From Sarcocystis neurona (Eukaryota > Apicomplexa > Conoidasida > Eucoccidiorida > Sarcocystidae): a stretch of DNA of 64,000 nt. Both the position numbers and the translations under genes were made by a program. Location of the stretch: contig KL647311.1 of the NCBI GenBank assembly GCA_000727475.1, positions 1,475,017 to 1,539,016 of the forward strand, read 5' to 3'. Below are positions 46,086 through 58,373 of this stretch, in pieces. Positions within the stretch are counted from its first letter, which is position 1; every line of letters begins with the position of its first letter. Below the pieces are notes generated by a model. It was given only the letters and a program-made list of their open reading frames with translations, had not been told where the DNA came from and did no database searches.

Positions 46086-49000
46086 ATGCATCAGGAAGGC
46101 TTCGTGTACCCGTACAGTTCTGCAGGGGGTTACGCCCCTCCCACGGCTGCTGCTGCTGCCATGCAGTACAGCAGCGCGACGCCAGCGGCAGCAGCACCGG
46201 CAGCAGCCGCGGCAGGCATGGCGTACAGAGGACAGGTGGAGCCGCTGCAACGCGTAACACCGCAGCACCCCACATACAGCCGACCAGGCGCTGGGCTTCC
46301 TGTCGCCTCCATGGGTGAGAATTCTGCATGCAAACATTCTCGTGCATGTGTCTGCAGGTGTCTGTATAAAAATGCAGTGCTGCTTGGGGTCCCGAGTACG
46401 CACATGCCTGCATATATATATATATATATACGTAGATGCAGCGCCACTGGGTGTCTTGCGTACGTACATGCCTACGTATACACATATGTGTACATACGTA
46501 CGTACGTGCGCTGCTACTGGATGCCGCGAGTACAAACACAATTATATATATATATAGGGAGAGAGAGAGATGCAGTCCTACTGGACGTCGTGAGTACGTA
46601 CATCCGCACATACATATATATATGTATACAGTAGTACTGTATGTATATGTGACTCTTCGAAGAATAGTTCTGCGTCAGTTTCCGCAAGTATTCTAGGTGT
46701 ACGTAGCGCGTGCATATTACCTGTGTAGACGAGATTGCGTGGTGTGCAGCGGGGAACTGTCAGAGGTAGACACGACGCTGTGTATCGGTCGTCCACACAC
46801 CTGTTTTTGAGGGCGCTCGCGTATAGGGTTTCACCTGTCCGCGCGTCTTAAAAAGGAGGAGAAGGCGTGCAAGAAGAGCTAATTACAGCGATACGCCACT
46901 TGTCTGCTGTACATCGATATATATAAAGACGTGGTACAATAATGAAGCAGTCCGCGGAGGCGCCGATGCCGCAGACGAGCTTTTCCTCTAATACGAATAT
47001 CGGGGCGCGTGTGTTTGTACGTATACTTTTATGGACACTCATGGGGTGTGATGCATGTGACTTGTTTGGGAGTACAGGTAGCTGAAGCTGTGCGGAAGTA
47101 TCTGTGATCCTTGTTGGATGCGTGTGTATACGCCCGTAGCTGTATACGCTTGTGGCATCTTCATACTGGCGTTCTGACTCCCTGGGCCCCGTGCACTTCT
47201 ACCTACCTGTATATATAAATGTGTATATGGCTGCGTCTAAGTTTGCTCACCATATACGCATATTTGTTTGCTGCGGCCAGTTCTACTCCCTATACACACG
47301 TGGTGTGTGTGTGTGTAGTACATATGTCTGTGTACGTTGTCGTCGGTGTCGTAACGGAATACTAGTAATACACGCGTGCATATAAAGGTATGTGTACTCA
47401 CGTGCTGGTAGAGCTTTTGTGTATCTGTGAATGCAAGTGTCTACCTGTAAATTTATAATCTCCCTGTTGAGATATGTGTGTTTGTACACGAGATAATAAA
47501 TATAGAAAACGCGTTCTTCTTCGCGTGCAGCATCACTGACGGAGCGGTGGCGCGCGGCCGCGGTGATATTTTCTTCTGCGCCGGTCAGCGCAGGCGCTAG
47601 AGACTGCCCGCGGACATTTTGGAGTGTGCGTTTTCCACACACGTTGAAAATTCGTGTGGGGTGCGCAGGCCTGTGCGGCGGCAGCGCAGGTGGTGGCGGA
47701 GGAGGCGTCGCAACCGCAGGAGGCTATCACATGCAACAGCAGCAGCAGACGACGGCCGGCATGGGATTCACCGTCCGCGACTTTTTCCGAGTCGTTCGCG
47801 ATAAGGAGAAACTTTCTCTCTGGCTCTCGACGCATCGAGGCTCTCTTCAGGTAAACATCGAAGCAGCAGCGACCCTCGTGGAGCAGCACGGGGAGGCAAT
47901 GAATTTTGCTTTATCGTGTACGCGCTTAAAGTTTTTGCATGCGAACATAGGTGTATGTGGGTGGGGTTATAGACGGGACAAGCACATATACAAAGTCTGG
48001 CGCATATATGTATAGTAGTGTGTTCAGTTATGGAAGACGAAGCGCACTGGCGAGCCTGAGCTTGCATGTGTATGGGTGTATATGCATATGTATGTACAGG
48101 AGTACATATTCGGAAAGGTGCATGTGCATAGGTACATATGTAGAGAGAGATGTACGGGTGTATACGTGTGTATATCTGTACTCGCTTAGGAGGCGACAGA
48201 CGCACTTCATAGTTTCACTGCCTTCCCTGCAGCACGCGTGGGAGCAGCTGGGCAGACGTACGAGGAGTTGACATGAAAACAACTATACGTGTGCGTGTGT
48301 ATGTATTTGCGTACATCCGTAGAAAGCGCAGCAGCGCACATGCAGCTGTTTTCATTTAGTGCGCGTAGGGGAATTCACCCGACCGTGTGGACATCTCTCT
48401 CTGGAGAAAATGCAGGGATCTTCTTCAAATATGTGTAGAAGCTGCGTGTGACGAACACGAGGAGCTTCACGACCATGTGTACGCGCCGCTCTCTCTGTGT
48501 GTGGATAAACTGCATGTCTTTGCCCGCGGACACACCTGTATATAGCTGTAAACACACGCATCCCTAGTATCCATATGTAGACGCACAGAGAAGAATACAG
48601 GTTGGCGTGTGTCGGCGGTGCTGTGAGTAGGGGCCTGCGTCGATGGTGTTTTGTTGGGCGTGCGGACGCCGAGTTCTGCTGTATATAGCAGCGGGGCAGG
48701 AAGAGGAGGAGGTTAGGAGCTTTTCTTACACTTCCATGGGCACTCATGTTAGTCCACGGCTTCCTCCCGCGGCAGAGGAAATGTATTGAAAAGGGCGTTG
48801 CCTGTGCAAGCTTAAGATGGGCTACACACCAGAAAACACCGCAACCTCATTTGGTTATCCCTGCGTCAGGCAAGTTTTGCATGCCACCGTCTGGACGCGC
48901 AAGACAGGCGAGGAGCCTTCGTGTGGGTTCATTGCGGAGGGCCTGGTCTTTTCGTTGAAGTGTGATGTGCTGCCGACGTGGGACAGTGACCCGCAGAAGG

Positions 49001-52000
49001 GACACGCCCGTGTAAGGTGGCCTGCTCTACGGACACCCGGCTGTGAGCCGGTGTGGTGTATGTACACCCGGAGGTGAGCCGGTGTGACGTACGTACACCT
49101 CGACGTGAGCTGGCGTGGTGTAGGTGCACCCCGATGTGAGCTAGTGTGGTGTACGTACACCCCGCTGTGAGCTGGTCTGGTGTACGTACACCGCGGTGTG
49201 AGGTGCCGTACGCACTGCTTCGCGTGAGTTGGCGTGCGTGGACCGCAGCGACGCATTTCGTCACGGCGGTGAGGCGTCTGTGCATGAGGGCCGCCCGGTT
49301 TCGTGTGTGGGGTGTCTGTACGCCGCGTTCTGTTGCCTTCAGGCGTGGACGGGATTTATTGTGGTGGTGCTGATCGTCTACCACCTGTTCAGCGACGGAG
49401 ATTTCAGCTTTCTGATGACTCTCAGCTCGCTAATTTCGATGTTCTCTTTCCTGATGGTTGTTTACAAAATTGAGGCGAACGGCAGCGCAGCAGGTGTCTC
49501 GTTAAAAATGATGGAATGCTACGTCGTCCTCATCTTCGCGAGGCTTTGCTCTATCATTCCTTTCGAGGGGTACGTCCCCGTCTTCCTCGTTTCGTCTCGA
49601 GCAGCTGGTGGTCGACTTACGACTCACCTAATACGTGCAGACCCGCAGGCTCTGTATTTCTGAAGGATTTTAACGTGGGCGCAGACATATGTAGGAGAAG
49701 TCGTAGAGAGTTTGTGGAAAGGGGTGGACGCGTCGGGCGAGAGCAAGAAAAGTAAATGTCTACATGCAAGGGTGTGGAGGTTTCCACCTCTTTGGGTGAA
49801 TGTACGTCTTCGTGTGAGGGCGCGGCTGCCTGCACTTTTTTGAAAACGGTACCACGACGGACTCTTTGCCGTCGCCGTTCTCCTCTGCACACGGCTCCCT
49901 CCTCTGCACACGGCCTCGTTTTTTTCGCGCCTGGACACACGCGTGTATTTGCAGTGTACGTACACCGCCCTGGAAATTGTACACAGAGGTGTGTCGCTCT
50001 GAGGGCGTTCTGCTTGGCAACTGTCGCATTCTTCTCGCTCTCTCTGTCTCTGCAAATGTGTGGATAGGTGTGCGTAGGAGCTTTCCCATTTCACTCGTCG
50101 TAGGTCGGTTTGCAAACCCATGCAAACACGTGTTTGTAGAGACAAACATTTTACCTCAGTTTAAGTATACGTAGATGTACATGTGTACATGTGTACACAT
50201 ACACACTGCAGCTGTGCGTGTATCAAGATTCTTTATTCCAGCATATAGACACAGTATATGTACACTCAGACACATGCAGAAAAAACTCAGGTAGACGCAG
50301 GTGTATACTTCGTGGTCACTCTGTATGTGTGCGAGCAGTCCCCGCATGCTTGCTTCTGCAGCAGGCATTCCTGCTAGAATGCTATTAGACATTTACTTTT
50401 GCTGCTGCTGCTGCTTCCGGTCACATTCCTTTACATTGAGGGAGAAGAAAGTGTTTTCCCATGCACGTACTACACACCGGAACCCGCCGAAAATGTCTGC
50501 TTTATCTTCTATTCGTATCTCTCTAGACTTGTGCATTACACATGCCATACACGCGGAATATATTTGTATATGTGGATATATATGTATATCTGCATGCAAC
50601 AGTAAATGTGCACGTACATATATGTGTATATATGTGTGTGTGTACCTGCAGACGTATACTTTCATGTGTGCGGGTGTTCGTGGATATGTATGCATGTATA
50701 CGTTTGTAAAGTGGAAAAGACGGCAAAGAAAAGCAGGGCAAACGAAAGAGTCCGGTACGTCTATACATGTATATGTACGTGTGCAAATCTATATTTCCGC
50801 ATGTGTGGGTGTACATATGTATGTGAAGCTGGATAGAATAATTGCCCACTCATATGTGCATCTCTTGCGTGTGTGGTATGTATATATATATATATATATG
50901 TGTGACAGAATAATGTTGTCCACTCATGTGTGCATCTCCGCGTGCACATATATTGGGCAGACGTAGACGTGGGTGTCTATGGCTTTAGAAGAGATAGAGA
51001 AGAATTATTTGGTTCGCGTGTGGATATGTCTGTGTCTGCTTCCATGTGCGCATGCAGATATCTTCCCTATGACCGAAGCGGGGACTGGCTGTATCAGACG
51101 GTGGAAGCTCTGTCGCTGCTGCTCGCCGGCACCATTGTTTATATGTGTCGCAGTCGCTACGGCAACAGCTACGAAGCGAGTGTCGATACGCTGAATCATT
51201 TATTCCTGATGATTCCGGCGGCTGTTTTGGCCGTTCTGTTCCATCCGTCTCTAAACGCGTTTATGCCGGCTGATGTGAGTTTGCCCGCTCCTCGCTTTCT
51301 TCTTCGTTTTTCCCTGCTGTCTTCGTTTTTTTCTTCTCTACAGCCGGTCCCGCGTCTTCGAAGCGGTGTACGTACAGCCCGTTTGTGAGTCCTGCTTCAG
51401 CCGTTTGACTGCTGTGCGTTTTCTGCTGTCCACCTCAACGTTTCCTGCGGATTTGGCTTCTCTACTTTGTTGACTTCTTCTTGTACGCTTCCCTGCTGCT
51501 CGTTTTCTGGGTTCTTCTTCCTTTGCGTTCTTCACTCCCCGAGGTGTACGTACACCCGGTGCGCACCCGCGTGTACTACTCCCCCGATAATGCAGGACTG
51601 TCTCTCTTTTTTTCTCTCTGTCTTTCTCTTTCTCGACTCCCACGAAATGTCGTCCCTTTACAGCTACTCTGTATGACCCTCTTCTCTCCTGCTGCTGCTT
51701 TCTGTTTTCGTCGGCTCTTTTCTCGATGTGCTGCTGAACTTCCGGTCCTCCTCTTCTTGACTTCGCGTTTCTTGTCTGCTGCACGCTCGCTGTACGTACA
51801 CAGCAGCGCGAAACCGCTTCTCCTTCACACATTTTACCGGTGCGACTCTTCTCCACTCTCGTTGGGGGTTTTGTGTCTTCTCTTGACACTCTCACGGCGG
51901 CTGCAATCATGACGGTCTTTCCTTTCTTTTTCTTCTTTGTCTTCTCGTTTCTTTATCTTTTTCTCCAGGTGATGTGCTTCCCCGTCTTCTCTGTACTTTT

Positions 52001-55000
52001 CTTGTACACACGTCCGCCCTGGTGCGCTTTTGCCCCCGCCACCGGGAAGTGTAGACCTCTTTCAGTCGATGTCTCACGTGCGAGTTTGCTATACCTCTGT
52101 TGTCTGCATATCAAGTGCCCACCTGCAAGCGTGTGTGGGCATATCTTCGCCACTTTCAAGTGTTTGTTTACTTTTTTGTATTAACGGACGCCTCTCCCTA
52201 TATTTCTGTGTGTGTCTGCTGCTGCATACGTATGTCTTACACACACTTGGTGGGTATATGAGGACGCGCGGTGGTGGTGTCTAGGCGAGTGCGGATGTGC
52301 CTCTGCGTTTCCCTTCACACGCCCACAGAAGCGTCTTTCCTCGCCTCACGAGTGCAATTTTTGTCCGAGGGAAATGGACGGCTTCTACAAACGGGTGAAA
52401 ACCATTTTGTGTGGAGAGGGAGTCTGCAGCAACGTGGGGGCGTGCGTCTTGCGCTTTTCGCGGAGAGAAGCTAGTTTGACTACAAGGAAGCGAAGGTTTG
52501 TTTGCACGCCTGTTCCGCGTCCATGGGTGAACCGATTCTCATGTGTAGACGCATGTGTGTATGTGTGTGTCTGTGTCTGTGTCTGTTGTAATGCAAAGGA
52601 AGTTCTCTTGGTGTGAATAGAAAGTTGTCACTTCTTCGCTGGGTTGCTGCGTTCCAGATCGCCTGGACCTTCGCGCTATACTTGGAGGCGGTCGCCGTGC
52701 TTCCCCAACTTTTTATGTTTCAGAAAGAAGTAAGGACAAGCCAGTAATATATAACTTATGTATATGTGTGTGTGTATCTCTTCCCCACCCCCCCCCAAGA
52801 TATTGCCAGTATATATGTGTGTAACGCGTATATATATATGTGCACGCGTACATGAGTACACACGCAAACATTGCTTGCACAAGTAATTCGTACGTCCCCA
52901 TATATACATGTGGCTTTGTATTTGCAGTACGAGTCGGGACGCAAATGCATTGCAGAGCTGATTTGTACGTCTCTGTGTAATTGTATATCTGTGTGAAGGC
53001 GAGTATGTGTGGGGGCGCTGCAGCAACGTGGGCGGGAAAGTAGATGTGTGGAAGTGTGTGCAGTGCGCGGGTGTACGATAAAGTCGCTGCAGAAGAGACC
53101 TGCCCCGACGAAAGGCGTGGTGAGGTCGCCCAGGAAGGGTTTTCTCCTCGCCTTTTCGAAAGTACATATATACATGTTGCGGAAGTTTCTTCTTGTAGTC
53201 GCTCGGCTTACTAGGTATTACATATGTGTTCGCAGTTCTTCCTTGTCTGTTCTGGGCTGTCGCGGATGTGGAGGGCGGCCCTTTGATGTGGCAGCTGCAA
53301 AGAAAGAACGTGAGAGAGTAGAAATCTCGGACACACACGAGGTCGAGGAGAAGCACTCAAAAGAATATTTCCACCTCTTCGGTGTGTTTATATATGTGTA
53401 CGTATGTGTGTATCCGTGTAATTCTGGTCGTCGCTATGTTTCAGAATCAGTTCTCCCCTGTGTTCGCCTGTCTAGACGTGTAGTACTCTGCATGCGTCCA
53501 TATGCATTCTGGCATATATATATGTTTATGTACAGATTTGTACATATGTATGTACGTATGTGTGTACGCATGTGCCTACAATTTATGTGGATATCTGTGA
53601 TCCACCGTTATATCCCTCTCTGTACGTGTTTGTACGTATATATATATATATGTATGTGTGTATATGTGGCTGACTATGGGACCTGTAGCTGAATATATAT
53701 GTATATATTCAAAATAGAAGTAAGTCGGTGTCTTATATTTTGTATGTGTGGAAGTCTGAAAAGAATAGTAGCACACAGACATGTGCACGCAATCTATACG
53801 AATGTATGTATGTCCAGGACGTCCCCGCTGGTATGTGTGTGGATATGTGTGTGTAAGGCTGCGGCTCTCTGATTATTTTTCTGAGAGGGATATAACGGTG
53901 CATCACAGATATCCAAATAAATTGTAGGCACACACATACGTACAAATCTGTACATATATATATGTATTTTTCCCTGTCCCTGTCCTTTCGTCTGCCCATG
54001 TTGTCGTCCGCTCTATCTCTCTCTTTGCCAGCGTGTATGTTGGTGTGCTTGTGTGTGTGTCTCTCTGTCTCTTGTTTTCCCTCCAGTCATCTATATATGC
54101 TGATGAAAGCACGTATATACATATATATGTCTGTATATATATACGTAATGGGTGAATGTATATATATATGCTGGGTGAAAATATATATATATATATATGT
54201 ATATATATGTGTACTGGGTGAATGCATATATATAGGTAAATGTACTGGGTGAAAGCATATATATATATATGTGCTGGGTGAAAGGTTTTTCTGTCTGTGT
54301 GTGTGTGGGTGAATGTGTTGGTTTTTTTTTCAGGGCAAAGTAGAACCGTTCACGACGCACTTTCTCGCTGGGCAGATTCTGTCGCAGGTGGGGGAGATTT
54401 GTTGCATACGTCTTCCCTGCGGTCGTGCTGTGCGGTCGCTCCCCTGTCCCTCCTTTTCTTCTTCGTAACTTTGCTCGACTCCACCAAACGAGTTCCTGGA
54501 GGCGCGCTGCAGCCGTTGCTGCTGCAATGTGACCTATTGTAGACTCTGTACATTCACGTAGACAGGCATATATGAGAGTCCGTGTATTGCACAAGGATGC
54601 TTATATATCTGCATCTACGGAAAGCGGGAGAGAAAAAGAGAAAATATGTATGTATATATACACGCATGTGTGTGTGTGTGTCTATATAGATGTGGAGATG
54701 AGGAGGGGAACGTTTCTCTTGCGTTTACACAAGGATGCTTATATACGTGCATCTACAGAGAGAGGGGAAGAGAAATAAGAAAGTATGAAAAAAGTACATA
54801 TAGGTGTGTGTATATGTCTGTGTAGGCGTGGGCACGAAGAAGGGAAACGTGTCCCATATGCGTAGATGCGTGTGCATGTTCATCCGTGGGAAACGGTTTT
54901 GTCCTTCCTTCACATGTGTACATATATCGAAGTAGATGCAGGGGTTATTCGACAATTGCAGAAGGGGGGCATATATATAAGTGGAGCGAGAAGCAAGTAG

Positions 55001-58000
55001 ACAGCAGTAGTCTGCTTTTTCGTCGCCTGTGCGGCCCGCTGCCGCTGCATGCGTTTGTGTCGAGCAGCTGCGAAAAGGCCATGCGCGTCTTGCGGGCGAT
55101 TGCATGGGTGTACGTGTGCGTCTCCCTGCCCAACGACGGGTGACTACCTGATGAAAAATTGCTACTTCGTGTGAATTTCTGTTTGCCGGTGCGTCGGGGC
55201 GCGGCTGGGGTCGGGTGGGTGTGTAGAATCATCTACGATTTTCTGCGGAATAGGTGCTGTTTGCTGTCTTTGTTGATGAGAGGGAGATACATATATATGA
55301 TGCAGCGCGAGCAACAGTCGCAGCAGCAGGTGGAGGAGCTTAGCAACAACAGGAGCACCAACTGCGGCAGCGGGGTACGTACAGCAGCAACAGGAGCGGC
55401 AGCTGCGGCAGGGGGGAACATATAGGAAAGAAGTTGCCGACAGACAACAGCAAAGCAGCAGCAGGAGGCGCAGCAGTCGATGCGGACAAAAGCGAACACA
55501 CCCCCTTCCTCCGCCCGTTCTGTCTTTGCTTTGTTGCGTGTTTTCAGGCCTTCTCGTTCATCTTTTGGGTTTCCTCATATTCGGAGTTGAACGGCCCGCA
55601 GAATTCTGTAAGAGAGGCAAGAGAAGGGGGCGGAGCAGCAGCAGCTGCGGCAAGCGCGGCAAGCGCGGGAAGAGCAGCAGCAGCAACGACAAAAGCAGGA
55701 ACGAGACTGGCAGAAACAGCAGCAGCAGCAGCACGAGTAGGAGTAGCACGGGTGCTGTTGCAGTAGCGTGTAAAAGGTATACAACTACGTTTTCTCGCTA
55801 CAAAAGCAACAGCGGTAGCAACGACGAAGGCGAGAGAAACTGAAATTACCTCCTTACTCTCTATGTGGCCGTCACACACATTTCCTTTTCTGACGCGCGT
55901 CCGCCGAAACGAAGAATTGGTCCTGGTGCACGAATTTCTTCCCACAACCGCGTAGGGGAAGTTTTAAGGACACGTCCGTACTGCCAGCACTGTTGCCTAA
56001 ATGACAATAGTATTCAGAAGGAAGAGGGTCCGCCTTTAGCATGCGGACGACGAAGTTTTCCACACTTCGAGGAGGCACACGCAGAGGAGCACATGTAGAA
56101 AAACGCTGCTGACGAGTTTAGAAGTACGCGTCACATACGCAGCTACACACTTATTACTGCAGCTGCAGCTGTTGCGTTCCCTGTGGCAGCTGTTGCTGCC
56201 ATTGCCGCTGTTGCTGCCGTTGCCGCTGTTGCAGCTGTTGCTGCTATTGCGGCTGTTGCTGCTGCAGATGCTTCTGCTTCTTTGCATTCGCTGCTGCCGT
56301 TGGCATTGCCCGTGTTGTGCTGTCGCAGTTGCTGCTGCTGCTTCTGTTGAAGTTCTTGCTGCTGCGACTGCTCTTGCTGCTGGTGCTGTTTCGCGTGCAG
56401 CTGAAGTCGTACGTCGGGCAGTGGGTGATCGGGATGCAGGTGGTGCAGCTGGTGGTGATGGCAGATTTTATTTATCACTACGTTCGATGGTCAGTTTCCT
56501 TCAATTCGAATTCATCACACAGACGTATAGTTGTCTTTTTGTGACACACGTAGCGACCCAAGAAATTCGTAAGTAACTCGTCTTTTCTTCTGAAGAAACC
56601 GTCTGTGGGTCCGCTCCCCACGCCACTTTCTTGTGAAGTGTCACTATGAAGAAGTTCGTGTTTCCCTCTTTGTTTTCTTTCTCGGAAAAGAAAGCATCGC
56701 TGTGTTGGGTCGTTACGTCTCTCTCTGTAGAGGAAGCCATCTCCGTGGTTTGGGTCATTACATACGTCGCTTTCTGTAATTCACTCCCGGCATGCGCCGC
56801 CCCAGCCACGCTCGTGGGATTTTCTCAACCATCCACGCACAGGTCCCTGTCCCTCTCCACCAGGTCTCGTCGTCTATTGTCTTCCTGCTACAAGAAAAAT
56901 ATATATATGCATGCGTTTTCTTGAAGCGCTTTGGAATAGGGACATCGCGACGACTAGACAGCTACTACGTGTAGGCATTTCACTGTTGTCTAAAAGTAGA
57001 CACGTGTATAGGTGATGACTGTCAGGCGATCACCTTGTAGAGGCGGGTATATAGAATCCATGCGAAGAATAGAGAGAGGATATAGCCACGACTTTTGTGC
57101 GTCTGTACGTTCTGGGGAAATTGAAGAGGTGGTGGGACACGCTTTACAGGTTTGTAGACACGCTTCTTTGCGCAGTGGATGTCTGTGTCTGTCTATATGT
57201 GTGTATATGTACTTACACTCACATGTGTCTACTTCTGTGTGTCAAGAAGTGAGAGATCCTGCGAGTGCGCAGCAGCCCTGTCCGACTTATAAGTTGTAGA
57301 ATACATGCGTGTGTGTGTGTGTGGATGTATGTGTATTTTTTTGTAGAAGTGTTCTTGTAGAAGTCGACTTTCTTGCTTTGATGACACCACGCAGTGAGAA
57401 GACGTAGGAACCGAGTTTTCACACGAGGAGAGACGCGTTTCTTTGCGATCTGTGTAACGTCGTGGTGGACCCGCTGAATGACCCAAGTGCGTCTTGGGAG
57501 TTTTTTTGTTCCCTTGCCCGGGCCCAGGTTTCGTTCTCGTGCTGCGTCTCCTCCATCGCGTATGGTACTATTCGCCGTGTCGATATTCCCCTCCTTTCGC
57601 GCCTGTGTGTGTCTACTCCTCGGGTATATCTGTGTGTGTATACATTAGTTGCTTTTGGTTCCGTCCTTTTCCCCCAGGAGTTCGCATGGGTCTGTGTAGA
57701 TAAAAGTAGGTCCTGCACTGCTCGGCGTAGGGAAGTGTCTGTCGCGTCTGCGTCCGCGAGATTCAGAAGCGCCAAGCTGCAGGCGTGGAGGTGTCTGCGT
57801 TACTCTTCTTGTGGACTGCAGTAGTGTACTTGTGGAGCTGCGCATATGTAGAAGAGAGAAAAGTGAGTCGAGGTGGACGGAGAACGTGTACAAGTATCTG
57901 TCGATGTTGGCGGGGATGTATACGTGCTGGTGAATATTGCTGTGTGTTGATACTTGCAGCCTATCGAAGGGCGTCCCGGTGCAGTACATGTTGAGCGAGA

Positions 58001-58008
58001 ACGTGTGA
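46086..58008 (+). CDS. ERD2/KDEL-receptor-like seven-helix protein
   Basis: Nine exons: 46086-46314, 47669-47850, 49343-49569, 51058-51274, 52658-52729, 54334-54387, 55548-55607, 56401-56489, 57960-58008 (392 codons; all GT-AG, phases consistent). Residues 1-107 are a low-complexity Ala/Gly/Gln extension. MGFTVRDFFRVV (from 108) then starts the part resembling plant ERD2-like proteins. Hydrophobic helices lie near 138-155, 163-184, 194-211, 227-243, 258-274, 286-305, 328-345 and 350-372. Family motifs: SAAGVSLKMMECYV, IPFEGYLPYDRSGDW (made only by splicing exons 3 and 4), AVLAVLFHPS, TFALYLEAVAVLPQL, VEPFTTHFL, FWVSSYSEL and DFIYHYVRC. Canonical ERD2 retrieves HDEL/KDEL-tagged ER proteins from the Golgi. 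Here the RYLDL signature after the second helix reads ARLCSI, as in the divergent ERD2-like branch, so cargo binding is uncertain. A Golgi/ER location is inferred. The ATG at 46086 is the first in its open frame after an in-frame noncoding lead. Confidence 0.92.
46380..46605. repeat. Degenerate tandem units in ERD2-like intron 1
   Basis: Four diverged copies of a CTACTGGATGCCGCGAGTAC-like word, each followed by ACATGCCT- or CACATA-type sequence and TA repeats, at roughly 60-75 bp spacing. Confidence 0.55.
49043..49202. repeat. 31-bp minisatellite, five copies, in ERD2-like intron 2
   Basis: Units start with GTGAG at 49043, 49074, 49105, 49136 and 49167, with a partial sixth at 49198. Each carries a version of GTGTACGTACACC followed by a short variable GC-rich end. 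Confidence 0.9.
54149..54315. repeat. Repeated CTGGGTGAA word within TA microsatellite
   Basis: At least five or six copies of GGGTGAA(T/A) separated by (TA)n, ending about 20 bp before the acceptor of ERD2-like exon 6. Confidence 0.7.
54590..54860. repeat. Two copies of a 138-bp unit in ERD2-like intron 6
   Basis: CACAAGGATGCTTATATA begins at 54590 and again, slightly diverged, at 54728. Both copies are followed by GAGAG-rich and TGTGTG-rich segments and a GGGAAACGT- or GGGAACGTTT-like word. Confidence 0.7.
55640..55745 (+). repeat. CAG-orientation tract after the ERD2-like exon 7 donor
   Basis: GCAGCAGCAG and AGCAGCAGCAG runs begin about 30 nt after the GTAAGA donor at 55608. Confidence 0.7.
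56155..56400 (+). repeat. CTG-orientation tract before the ERD2-like exon 8 acceptor
   Basis: GTTGCTGCCATTGCCGCTGTTGC-like triplets fill the 245 nt upstream of the acceptor GCGTGCAG. The long open frames here are repeat translations. Confidence 0.75.
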
Positions 58009-58342
58009 CACCGACGACGTAGATTTGCTCGCTGCGTCCAGAAGTGGCCAAATGCCCGGGCGCGCTCGTTTCTGATCGGTGCGACGCGCGACGACGACGT
58101 GGAGAGACAGAGAGAGGAGAGGGAAGAACACTGCGCCGGAAAACAGCAGCATCTGCGCTGCTGAAAAATGTTTTGCGGTCTGTGCTGCTGCTGCTGATGC
58201 TGCCGAGGTGTGCACGTGCTGCAGCAGCAGACGCTGTGTGTATGTGTGTGGAGCCGTCTCTCGCGCAGTTTTACTGCTGCTGTCGATTGAACGACTCTTC
58301 CCTTCGGTTTTTTCTGCGTATCAAAGATATGTGTATGTGCAT

Positions 58343-58373
<31 letters not shown>

